Shown: positions 55,130 through 64,000 of the stretch, piece by piece
Numbering within the stretch: the stretch's first letter is position 1
How the letters are laid out: every line of letters starts with the position of its first letter
Source: Rehmannia glutinosa
Lineage: Eukaryota > Streptophyta > Magnoliopsida > Lamiales > Orobanchaceae
Reading direction: 5' to 3'
NCBI GenBank assembly: GCA_016081115.2
Contig: CM071933.1
Coordinates: 59,968,660-60,032,659 of the forward strand
Length of the DNA stretch: 64,000 nucleotides
Position numbers and translations under genes: made by a program
Notes under the pieces: model-generated
Databases searched by the model: none
The model's input: the letters and a program-made list of their open reading frames with translations, nothing else
What the model was told of the DNA's origin: nothing

Positions 55130-55640
55130 CTACACTATTTTAGAAAGCACAATCCTTGTGCTTTCATTCATAGCCGTTAGATCACATTATCTTTAAATCT
55201 AAACCATACAATATAAAATCTACACTATTTTAGAAAGCACAATCCTTGTGCTTTCATTCCTAGCCATCAGATCACATTATCTTTAAATCTAAACCATACA
55301 ATATAAAAGCTACACTATTTTAGAAAGCACAATCCTTGTGCTTTCATTCCTAGCCATCAGATCACATTATCTTTAAATCTAAACCATACAATATAAAAGC
55401 TACACTATTTTAGAAAGCACAATCCTTGTGCTTTCATTCCTAGCCATCAGATCACATTATCTTTAAATCTAAACCATACAATATAAAATCTACACTATTT
55501 TAGAAAGCACAATCCTTGTGCTTTCATTCCTAGCCATCAGATCACATTATCTTTAAATCTAAACCATACAATATAAATCTAAAATCTACACTATTTTAGA
55601 AAGCACAATCCTTGTGCTTTCATTCCTAGCCGTTGGATCT
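55130..55640. repeat. Six 90-bp tandem repeats in the divergent PIF promoter
   Basis: CTACACTATTTTAGAAAGCA starts at 55130, 55220, 55310, 55400, 55490 and 55586 (the last step is 96 bp because of a 6-bp insertion). Copies are nearly identical. Each holds a perfect inverted repeat, AAAGCACAA-TCC-TTGTGCTTT (first at 55144-55164). The array fills the space between the transposase and ORF1 start regions. Confidence 0.96.
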
Positions 55641-55657
55641 TCATCATATTGTATCTC

Positions 55658-55672
55658 CATATTTCTATAAAT
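55658..55672 (+). promoter_or_regulatory. TATA box of PIF ORF1
   Basis: TCTATAAATAGA lies about 85 bp upstream of the ORF1 ATG at 55751 and just right of the repeat array. Confidence 0.65.
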
Positions 55673-55750
55673 AGATGACATACCATATATTTTTTCACAC
55701 ACTTCTCCAACTTCTCTAAATTCATTTATTTTATATTTACACTCTCCAAA

Positions 55751-56760
55751 ATGTCTAAACCACGCACTACTAATTACACATTTGCTGAAGATCGACATCT
55801 TTGTAATGTCTTTCTTGATATTTCACAGGATCCAATTGTGGGTACAAACCAGACCAGAGAACAATTCTGGAAACGTATTGAAGATAAATACAACTCCGGA
55901 AAACCAAGCTCTAACATACAAGACCGCAACCAAAGATCATTGCAATGTCGCATGCAAACCATTCTCAAAGATGTTAGAAAATTCAATGGTTGTCTTCAAC
56001 AAATCGAATATCTTAATCCAAGTGGTGCAAATGAACAAATACTCGTAAGTTAATTATATTTATATATTTTATTATTTTTTTAATACTAATAATATCTTTT
56101 AATCTCAATAATATTGATATATTATGCGATTAGAGCGTGCTAATGAGTTGTTGATGCAACTAAAAAGATATAGCGGTGGATTCAAATTTGATCATATGTG
56201 GTATTTTATGAAAGAAAGTGTGCAATCAGAAACCACTGGTGGAGTCTCTTCATTTCCTAAAGAAAATATACAGAATCCCCTATTTCCCTAATCCTTCGTT
56301 GTCTTCATTTTCAATCAATTTAAGTGATGAAAACATTAGTGGGGGTTCTTCATCACATCGACCGAGGCGTCAAAAATCCAAATTAAAGAGGAAACAAAGC
56401 GAAGATGCATCTAATTTTGCAAACACGGTCAAAGAAGAGAATGCAAAACTTCGGAACTATTATTAAGTTCAATTTCAAAAAAGAACGCGTTGTTGAGTTG
56501 GAAATTGAAAATGAAAAAATCGAAGCGCAAAATCGTAAATCTAAAATAAATGAGTTGATGAGAGAAGATAATATTTTAATGATGAATTTGGATAACATTT
56601 CGATCCCGAACGACGTGAATTCTTCCGATTGGAGCAACAACAAATTATGCGAGAAGAGGAGACAAACACAACAACCAAACTCAAGCAATGATATGTTTGG
56701 AGATTTTTTCCTGGATCTTGGAGGGTCCTGGAGTGGTCTTCCGTTATTAGAAAAAAATAT
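55751..56760 (+). pseudogene. PIF/Harbinger ORF1 (Myb/SANT-like DNA-binding protein)
   Basis: Exon 1, 55751-56044: 'MSKPRTTNYTFAEDRHLCNV', 'QTREQFWKRIEDKYNSGKPS', 'NQRSLQCRMQTILKDVRKFN', the trihelix/Myb-like fold of PIF ORF1. Donor CTC|GTAAGT, acceptor near 56135 (GATTAGAG). Exon 2 starts 'RANELLMQLKRYSGGFKFDH' + 'MWYFMK', then after frameshifts 'HRPRRQKSKLKRKQ' and 'RVVELEIENEKIEAQNR', and ends near 'RREFFRLEQQQIMREEE'. This matches the NAM-associated C-terminal region of PIF ORF1. In PIF/Harbinger elements ORF1 binds the termini and brings the transposase to the nucleus. At least two frameshifts. Confidence 0.88.
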
Positions 56761-57206
56761 TGTATTTGTTTTTATTGTATTTTCAAGAATTTTTATTTTT
56801 AGTTATTTTATGTAATTTTACCTATTTTATGCAGTTTTTATTATTGTTGTAATTTTATGTTTTAGTATTTTGTAATGTATTTTATATATGATTTATAATT
56901 TTGTGTGTAGTATTTTAAATCTCATCGTATTATTCAATTCACACCACAATATTTATAAAAAATTATAACATGTTGAATTAATTTTAATACTATTTTCTAC
57001 TAATTTTAAATTAATAAAACTAATTTTCTAGAGCTATTTAAAATTAAGAAGAAAAAAAAAAAAAAAACCAAAATAGCGCCTCAACAGTGCAGCGCCAGAA
57101 ATGGCGCTGCACTATGCATTCTCTATTCTAGCGCAGAAAAATGGTGCACTGCTGGCCAACAAAAAAAAGCGCCCCACGCCAGAGTAGCTCTCTGCTGGGG
57201 ATGCTC
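56761..57206. other. Right subterminal region of the PIF element
   Basis: AT-rich, no gene. Ends with a block containing GTGCAGCGCCA...TGGCGCTGCAC, an inverted repeat about 110 bp from the terminus; a related GTGCA-rich stretch (TTGCACTA, GGTGCA, CTGCACTA) lies at the left end, 53393-53480. Confidence 0.6.
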
Positions 57207-57499
57207 TTAGAACAATATTTTCTTCTTGAGAGAAAGATGTCGAGTATTATTCCATACGAAATGAGTGTTCCAAAATTCTTGCCTGGATATGTCCTAAAAT
57301 TTCATAAGCACCTTTGTAAAGTAATTCATATGAAAGCTAGAATACAAAAAAAAAAAACACATATTTAGCCATCTGCAATGTATTAGACATGACGTATGAC
57401 ATCAAATTTTATCTATCAAATACAAAATACCAATACAAATAATCTATTTTTGTCCTCTTACCTTTGTAATGCAATGATACGTTTTACCCTGTATAGAGC
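57207..57499. other. Flank of PIF insertion, nothing recognisable
   Basis: Continuation of the DNA left of 53375. No gene or repeat end found before the Athila homology starts. Confidence 0.45.
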
Positions 57500-58330
57500 T
57501 TAAATTCCTAAACAAAAATATATTCACTCGGTTTGGAACCCCAAGAGCTTTGATTAGCGACGGGGGGTCACACTTTGTGAATAAATTGATGAGCACTTTA
57601 CTTGCAAAGTACGGGGTCAAGCACAAGGTGGCATTAGCATACCATCCGCAAGCAAACAGTAAGCGGTAGGTAGTCGGTCGCGAGATTAAGCAAATCTTGG
57701 AGAAGACTGTAAATATAAATCTCAAGGATTGGGCTATGAAGTTAGATGATGCGTTGTTGGCATATCAGACTGCATACAAGACACCATTGGGCACATTACC
57801 GTATCAGTTAGTATTCGGGAAATCGTGTCACTTGCCCGTGGAATTGGAGCATAAGGCGTTTTGGGCTGTGAAGAAGTTAAATTTTGACTTCCAAGCAGCG
57901 GGTGAGAAGAGGCTCTTACATTTAAATGAGATGGAGGAGTTCCGGGATGAAGCCTATGAAAATTCTCGAACCTAAAAGGAACGAACCAAACGATGACATG
58001 ATCGAATGATAAAGAAGAGAGAGTTTTTATCGGGTGAACAAGTCCTTTTGTTTAACTCGCAAACTTAAGTCTAGATGGTCGGGGCCGTTTTTAATAAATA
58101 AGGTGTTAAATCCTCCGTGAATAGTGGAATTGTTGAGCCGAGATGGGGAGACGTTCATGGTAAATAGATAGAGGATCAAGCATTACCTTCATAGAGATCA
58201 TAAGGGAGAGGTGACACGCCTCACTTTGCTAGAGCCTTGATCGAGTAAACAGGCGTCAAGCTATAGACGTTAAATTTAGCACTTGTTGGGAGGCAACCCA
58301 ACGGTTTGCTGTTTTATTTCTTCCCATGTT
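57500..58330 (+). pseudogene. Athila integrase C-terminal half, plus strand
   Basis: Reads 'KNIFTRFGTPRALISDGGSH', 'KYGVKHKVALAYHPQAN', then 'ILEKTVNINLKDWAMKLDDA', 'LLAYQTAYKTPLGTLPYQLV' and 'KKLNFDFQAAGEKRLLHLNE', the second catalytic Asp and C-terminal half of Athila integrase. The first half (zinc-binding and first Asp) is absent here but present in the opposite orientation at 59349-59065. Ends with the Athila-typical TTGTTGGGAGGCAACCCAA at 58284-58302. Three or more stops. Confidence 0.88.
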
Positions 58331-59050
58331 TTCTTGGTTTGTTTTTCCTTTTCTAAGTTAGGATTTCTATGATTTCATAGGTTAGGATTTTCTTGCTTTC
58401 TCTATCAAAATAAAAAAGGAAAAGAACGAGCTGAAGTGCGGTACCCAGCACGGGCAGGGCATGCGCCTTGTGCACGGCCCGTGCAGGCACCAACACATGG
58501 AATTGAATTTGTGGCACCCCGCACGGGCAGCCCGTACTCCTTGCGCACAGCCCGTGCGGTGTCCAGGATTTTGGAGCCAAAGTTCGACCCCCAGCACGGG
58601 CAGCTCGTGCACTTGGTGCACGGCCCGTGCTCCTGTCGTAAAACAGACTAAAGAACGCACAGGGGCTAAAATTTTTCACATCTTCTCACTCTCTCTTGCG
58701 CGCAGATACACCAAGCTCGAGCACCTCTCAAATATTTTTGCAAATTTCACTTAGATTCTCACCACATATTCACATCCCATACTACTCACACAAGAATTAC
58801 ACACTTAAACTTGCTTTGAAAGAGGATTTGAGTAGAAGGAGCACCTAGGGTTTCCACTTTCACCTCTTTCCGAATTTTCGAGATTTAAGGTATGAATTTC
58901 ACTTTTTGTTCCGAATTTCTTGAGGATTATAGATTAGAGTTCTTATATGGTGCATGTTTGATGAATTTGCCATGATTTAGCTTGATTTTTTCTATTGGGC
59001 AATTTATCAAACACCTTGTGGGTTGTTGAACTATGGGTCCCTTTCTATTA
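58331..59050 (+). other. Athila post-integrase region with GC-rich modules
   Basis: Apart from three 41-bp modules (58444-58630) it is AT-rich non-coding DNA typical of the region after Athila pol. The minus-strand frames over the modules (58679-58353) are low-complexity artefacts of the repeats. Confidence 0.6.
58444..58630. repeat. Three 41-bp GC-rich palindromic modules, period 73 bp
   Basis: Modules at 58444-58484, 58517-58557 and 58590-58630 follow the scheme CCC(A/C)GCACGGGCAG...GTGC(G/A)..TTG(G/C)TGCAC(G/A)GCCCGTGC. Outer ends pair (GCACGGG with CCCGTGC). The 32-bp spacers are unrelated to each other. Confidence 0.9.
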
Positions 59051-59064
59051 CACACTTAAACTGG

Positions 59065-61720
59065 CTACCTCTGCTTGCCCATTTGCTTGTGGAGGGTTTG
59101 TGCCAGAATCACCTCAACCCATCGAGATACGTGCTCCACTGCAAGTAGAATGTACTGATAACCCGAAGAAGATGGAAAGGGACCCATAAAGTCAATCCCC
59201 CACACATCAAAGAGCTCGACTTCCATCACATTGGTCATGGGTATCTCATGTCGTCTCGAGATGTTCCCCATCCGCTGGCACCTATCACACTGCTGCACAT
59301 ATAGATAGCAATCATTAGAAAACGTAGGCCAGTATAAACTACTTTGCAATACCTTTGCCGCAGTACGTGTTGGCCCGAAGTGTCCCCCGGAAGGTGAAGA
59401 ATGGCACTGTTGTAGAACTCCCTCCCACGCTTCTTGAGGGACACATCATCGGATGATAGTGTCTACGCACCTCTTAAAGAGCAAGGGGTCGTCCCACATG
59501 TAGAACTTGACATCATGGAGGAACTTCTTCTTTTGATAGGAAGATAAAACTTGAGGCATGACCCCTGCAACCAAATAATTAACAAAATCCGCATACCATG
59601 GGAATTTAGCCTGTAACATTAGAAGTTGCTCATCGGGGAACTCCTCCTTAATTGCCTCTGTGCCCTCTTTCTTATACTCCAACCTGGACAAGTGATCTGC
59701 TACCACGTTCTCGCAACCCTTTCTATCTCGAATTTCCACATCAAACTCTTGCAACAAAAGGATCCACCGAATCAGTCTCAGTTTGACATCCTTCTTGTTT
59801 AATAGATATTTGATCGCCGCGTGGTCGGTGTGGACTATCGTCTTAGTTCCAACCAAGTAACGGAACTTATCGAATGCAAACACAATTGCCAGCATTTCCT
59901 TCTCTGTGGTGGTGTAGTTTTGCTGGGCGCTGTCTAAAGTTCTGCTCGCATAATAGATGGCTCTGAACAACTTGTCTCTTTTCTGGCCCAATACAGCCCC
60001 AATTGCAAAGTCACTGGCATCGCACATCAGCTCGGAGGGCTGACTCCAATCCTGAACTACAAGAATTGGTGCTGTCACCAAAGCCTTCTTCAGAATCTCA
60101 AAAGCCTGCAAACAATCATCGGAAAAAGTGAAAACAGTATATTTTTCTAGTAACTAACTCAAAGGTTTAGTGATTTTAGGAAAGTCACGAATGAACCTTC
60201 TATAGAATCCGGCGTGCCCCAAAAAGCTTCTAATGGCCTTCTCATTTATTGGAGGTGGGAGTTTCTCAATTGCGACGATCTTTGCTCTATCAACTTCTAA
60301 ACCCGCAGAAGAAACTCGATGGCCTAATATAATGCCATCACGTACCATGAAATGACACTTTTCCCAATTTAAAACAAGGCTAGTCTCCTCGCATCTCTGC
60401 AAAACTAGAGAAAGATTATCCAAGCAATGATCAAATGAGTCTCCAAATACAGAAAAATCATCCACAAAAACCTCCACTATTTTCTCAATGAAATCATGAA
60501 AGATAGCCATCATGCATCGCTGAAAAGTTGTGGGTGTGTTACATAGTCCGAATGGCATTCTGCAAAATGCAAATGTACCATAGGGGCATGTAAATGTCGT
60601 CTTCTCTTGGTCTTCCGGGGCAATCATGATCTGGTTATATCCGGAATAACCATCGAGAAAACAATAATAATCATATCCCGCCAAGCGATCTAACATCATA
60701 TCAATAAAGGGAAGGGGAAAGTGATCTTTACGAGTAGCATCTTTCAACTTCCTATAATCAATGCAAATACGCCACCCAGTAACTATTCTAGTTGCAATAA
60801 GCTCATCACTTTCGTTTCTAACAATAGTCATCCCGCCTTTCTTTGGTACCACTTGCACCGGACTTACACAAGAACTATCAGAAATAGCATATATGATTCC
60901 AACATCTAACCATTTTAAAACTTCTTTTCTAACAACCTCTTTCATTATAGGGTTTAATCTTCTTTGCTTTTGCACCGAAGGTTTATAGACATCTTCCATT
61001 CTAATTTTATGCATTACAATCGATGGACTGATGCCTTTTATATCAGAGATTGACCAACCTATCACCGACTTATATTTTCTTAACACCCTAAGCAATTTAT
61101 TGAGTTGAACTGAAGTTAAAAGAGATGATACAATTACCGTACTCGTGTTATTTGCTCCAAAGAGTGCGTATTTGAGATGATCGGGCAAGGGTTTGAGTTC
61201 TGGGTTCGAAGTGGGCTCCTCGAGTTGACGCACGGGCTGCCCGTGCTCAGGCGCACGAGCCGTGCTCTCTCAGGTTTCTCGTCTTTTTCTTCGACCATGC
61301 GCATGGGCTCTTCAGATTTTTCATCTTCTCGGGTGGCCATGCGCATGACCTGGGTGTGCTCTGTAGCACGGGTCGTGCGCCCCTATAGAACGGACTCCCT
61401 TATATTTTTCTGTGTGCGCGCCTCTCGCACTTCTCGGTAGCTCCTGCATATTATCTAAAGCACAAACACAATCATACAAGTCTTGGTTATCACAATCAAT
61501 CATCATATTTGATGTTGAACACGAATGTGTCAAACCAAACTCTAAATCATCCTTAAACAATGTATGATCCGCATACTCATCAATGCAAGACTCAACTACG
61601 TCTATGAAACTACAACTTTCAACACCATCATGAAATTGAAGTGCCTTACAGATAGTAAATAAAACATGCTCATCATTAACCCGTAATGTGGGCTCTCCCT
61701 TTTGTAAGTCCAAGCGGATA
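59065..61720 (-). pseudogene. Athila polyprotein: protease-RT linker, RT, RNase H, integrase N-terminus
   Basis: One frame from about 61713 to 59065, broken only by a few stops. Linker: 'MDLQKGEPTLRVNDEHVLF'. RT: 'PVQVVPKKGGMTIVRNE', 'WRICIDYRKLKDATRKDHFP', 'MPFGLCNTPTTFQRCM' and the catalytic 'VEVFVDDFSVFGD' (FVDD at 60468-60457). RNase H: 'MCDASDFAIGAVLGQK', 'VHTDHAAIKYLL', 'ADHLSRLEY'. Integrase: 'HSSPSGGHFGPTRTAAKVLQ', 'CDRCQRMGNI' and 'VWGIDFMGPFPSS', first Asp; then it breaks at about 59090. Stops include one after RT ('ITKPLS*'), one after 'CVDTIIR' and three in the GC-rich linker module. The best preserved retroelement gene here. Confidence 0.93.
61226..61380. repeat. GC-rich CACGGGC modules within Athila pol linker
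   Basis: CGCACGGGCTGCCCGTGC at 61226 followed by CGCACGAGCCGTGC, then looser copies to GCACGGGTCGTGCGC at about 61365. They lie in the reading frame between protease and RT and contribute the three linker stops. Confidence 0.7.
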
Positions 61721-61949
61721 TGATAATCTAGAGGGGGGTGAATAGATTATCTCCATCTTTTCAATTATCCCTCTTTTTCGAAACAAATAAGCCAAAACAA
61801 TAATAAAGATGCGGGAAATAAACAACACACGTCGATTTATAGAGGTTCAACCCACCTAGGGCCTAATCCTCTACCACCCCAGTATATCTGGGATGGATTT
61901 CAAAAAGAAAAAAGATTTTATTAATTACCAAAATTAATACAACACCTTA

Positions 61950-62150
61950 CAACATCACCTTGAAGAGCACCACACTCTTCTACAACACTACCTTTGAGAT
62001 TACCACAATCTCTCTTGAAGATTACCACAATCTCCAACGGCACCTTGTGAAGATTACCACAATCTTCAACCTTGAAGAACACCAAATTCTTCAACACCTC
62101 AAGAGCACCACACTCTCGAAGAACACTCTTCTTCAACCCAAGTGTATTCT
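61950..62150. repeat. Short interspersed repeats (TTGAAGA...CACAATCT) in the LTR
   Basis: About seven imperfect copies of a 25-30-bp unit with GA(A/G)(G/A)A(T/C)(T/A)ACCACA(A/C)TCT(T/C), many self-complementary (TTGAAGA/TCTTCAA). Confidence 0.7.
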
Positions 62151-62670
62151 TTCCACAAGAATACTCACAAGGATGTCTTGTGTTGAATGATGACCAAAAT
62201 CAAGATTACAACTCAATAATAAATATTACAATTTTGAGGGCAAGTGTAATCAAGAATAAAAAGCCTAGACCTCAAGATTGTGCAAGTGCAAGAACTTAGG
62301 CTATTACAACAAGAATGTAAAAATGAAAGCTTTGAGAATTTTGCAGATTTTGTTGTATTATATGCTTGTGTATTGTGTATTGTTTGCTTCAAAATTGATA
62401 AAGTAAATCTGCTGATAAGGATGTCCAACGGTTCAAATTTTGTTGTCAAAAGATTACACAGCGCGACCGGACGCTCTATAGAAAATTCCGAACGTTAAAT
62501 GAAAATAGTGCGATCCAGGTACCGTTCAGAGGGGGGTCCGGCCGATCGGCCCTCTCCTGGACCGGTCGCCCCCTCTCATTTTTTATACAGAAATGCTTTC
62601 TGTTTCATTTTGTGCGTTCTTCAGGCACCGATCGACCGTTTGCTCGACCGGTCAACCTCCAACTTGAAAT

Positions 62671-62938
62671 GTTGTCCAATTTTTGTCAAAAATAAACTTA
62701 AAAAAAATACTCCAAAATATTAGTAAAAACATTTTAAATCAATTGGGAGTATTTGGACAACAATTATAAACATTGTTTTGGTGTAAAAACCAATTAACAC
62801 AAAATCATCAAAAGTGTTGTCCAATTTTTATCGAATAATAAACTCTAAGAAATACTCCAAAAATTAGTAAAAACATTTTAAATCATTTAGGAATATTTGG
62901 ACAACAATTATAAACTTTGTTTTGGTGTAAAAACCAAT
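62671..62938. repeat. 145-bp tandem duplication at the LTR end
   Basis: GTTGTCCAATTTTT at 62671 recurs at 62816; both copies run through ATTTGGACAACAATTATAAA to GTGTAAAAACCAATT. Confidence 0.92.
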
Positions 62939-64000
62939 TGTAGGTCCCAAGGATGTGAGTAAGGTTTAGAAGGGGGTTGAATAAACCTTACCAATTTTTC
63001 GATTTTAGTCCTTTTAAAATATTACGAGTTAAATACACAAATATGTCCTTAATGGACAGCTAAGTTAGTTAACCAAATAGAGTTAGCCACTCAACCGCAC
63101 TCAATTGAGTCGTTGATAGAATAACTCAGTTGTTTAGTCTAAACCTTAACTTGGTTGTGATGAGATTTTCAATGGAAGACTTAACACCCTTGAATTTGGT
63201 TTAAGTTTGTTTTAACACTTGTTTTAGCACTTTGTTAATTATCAATTGAATAGCAAATTATCAAAGAGATATTAAATGATATGCGTAAAGTAAATGCTTT
63301 GAAATGTAAATAACACAATAAATTTTATAGAGGTTCGAAGATGGGGTAATTCTTCTAATCCTCTCTTCTCCAACTCCTGGAGGAATCTACTAAGTATTGA
63401 TCAGAGTACAAAGTGGTTATCAGTCCAGATACAAGCCTTGATCACACAAACACTTGATCCTTTGGGACTCACTGAGATGCCTTGGTCACACAAAATTGCT
63501 TCTCGACGACTCGAGCTTCTTCACAGGCACCGCTTTGCTACTACTGACTCACTTGCTCAAGCTTCTTGGATTTGATCACGAAGCCCTCCAATAACTTGAG
63601 ACTGGTTCGACCTTGAACCTTTCTACAATCCTCATTGGAATGTAGACCCCTTTTGGTTCTTCAAAAGTTTCCTCTTCAACAGTTTGAAGTTGTCTTTCCT
63701 TCACAGCTTGGTGTTGGATTGATTTCCTTCCAAATTTAGGCTTCAGGATTTGCGTGAATAACTTGAGAATATTTTTGCAGGTTACAGCTCGAATGACAAC
63801 TTGAATGTTCGTGGTTCAGGTAACCCTCTCTCTAAGTGATTCCTCAGCCTTTTATAGTGAACTTTCAAAAATCTGCCCAGTGAAGAGATAGGCTGATTTC
63901 AAAAGTCACTTGTATTCGTTGGCTTGTCTTGTTGCAGTCCTTGATCTTGACATTTCCTCGTATTAAATGAACATTCAGACTTTTCGTAGTCGACGACACA
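62939..64000 (-). repeat. Third SIRE-family LTR, cut by the window edge
   Basis: Starts TGTAGGTCCCAAGG and follows the LTRs at 12614 and 25137 block by block (GGGGTTGAATAAACCTTACC, TTTATAGAGGTTCGAAGATG, TTGATCCTTTGGGACTC), though more diverged. It is inserted in the LTR of the neighbouring family and continues past 64000. Orientation is the same as the complete element. Confidence 0.92.

Larger units (their letters stand above)
53375..57206. mobile_element. PIF/Harbinger DNA transposon with both genes (decayed)
   Basis: TIRs GACCATCTCCAGTAGTTTGC at 53375 and, inverted, GAGCATCCCCAGCAGAGAG ending at 57206; target duplication TTA (53372-53374, 57207-57209), the hallmark of this superfamily. 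It encodes a DDE transposase (minus, 55043-53702) and a Myb/SANT-like ORF1 (plus, from 55751) divergently, with a tandem-repeat array between them. 3,832 bp. Both genes have frameshifts, so it is probably inactive but recent enough to be complete in structure. Confidence 0.93.
61721..62938 (-). repeat. LTR of a second SIRE-like copia family
   Basis: Begins TGATAATCTAGAGGGGGG at 61721, right after the break in Athila pol, with a GAATAGATTAT and ATTTATAGAGGTTCAACCC block that parallels GGGTTGAATAAACC and TTTATAGAGGTTCGAAG in the SIRE LTR. Same orientation as the SIRE LTRs. A CCAATTAACA end occurs at 62799, but a near copy of the last 145 bp follows, so the exact end is unclear. It is interrupted by the SIRE LTR at 62939. 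Confidence 0.65.

Noticed and set aside
55130..55640. CRISPR-like regular repeats
   Set aside because: The units are directly adjacent with no unique spacers, and the context is a plant DNA transposon; this is a promoter tandem repeat.
58353..58754. Arg/Cys/Pro-rich proteins on both strands
   Set aside because: They are translations of the three 41-bp palindromic modules, and all frames look alike because of the repeat.

Overview
This window is nuclear DNA from a flowering plant, probably a dicot, although the lineage cannot be fixed from the sequence alone. The evidence is AT-rich intergenic DNA, plant-specific retrotransposon lineages (SIRE-type Ty1/copia, Tekay/Del-like and Athila-like Ty3/gypsy), plant Helitrons, a FAR1-type MULE, CACTA and PIF/Harbinger elements, a MIR160 hairpin and a plant small-HMA gene. 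Almost everything is transposable-element DNA nested in other transposable elements. Only about 3 kb (roughly 39.2-42.3 kb) looks like ordinary host genes.

Layout, left to right. 1-1090 is a fragment of a large extra ORF (ORF3) from a SIRE-type element. It is fused without any LTR to a truncated Tekay/Del-like gypsy element on the minus strand (1090-11171: integrase, RNase H, RT, protease, gag, an upstream acidic ORF, a PBS and a 4.1-kb 5' LTR). That LTR is inserted in the 5' end of Helitron C (11172-11366). Helitron A (11367-29921) and Helitron B (29922-34767) follow head to tail, all three reading on the minus strand. Helitron A keeps the start and end of a RepHel gene but has lost the middle. 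A complete 14,066-bp SIRE-type copia element (12614-26679) with a perfect 5-bp target duplication sits inside its coding sequence. Helitron B carries pieces of a two-B3-domain (REM-like) transcription-factor gene. Two small hAT-like MITEs of one family lie in Helitrons A and B, each with an 8-bp duplication.

A MULE (34772-38491) with FAR1-like coding remnants and more than 30 TGCTTA-type motifs landed on the Helitron B terminus. The gene island follows: a three-exon HMA-domain gene (39723-40193), a fold-back MITE, a tRNA-derived SINE with a 20-bp target duplication, and a minus-strand MIR160 precursor (41608-41710) with a TATA box.

From about 42.4 kb an LTR-element-like unit with a Transposase_28-like ORF is split by a CACTA element (43541-49805, TSD TCC). 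The CACTA is filled with Athila sequence: Athila ORF1, PPT, one LTR, PBS and gag in that order. A second CACTA-like terminus starts at 51099. The DNA beyond it hosts a PIF/Harbinger element (53375-57206, TSD TTA) with divergent transposase and Myb-like genes around six 90-bp repeats, each holding a 9-bp palindrome. The right end has Athila pieces in opposite orientations (57500-59050 plus, 59060-61720 minus), an LTR of another copia-like family (61721-62938) and the start of a third SIRE LTR (62939 to the window end).

The element genes are mostly broken by stops and frameshifts. The best preserved coding units are the HMA gene and the Athila polyprotein on the minus strand, which stays in one frame with only a few stops.
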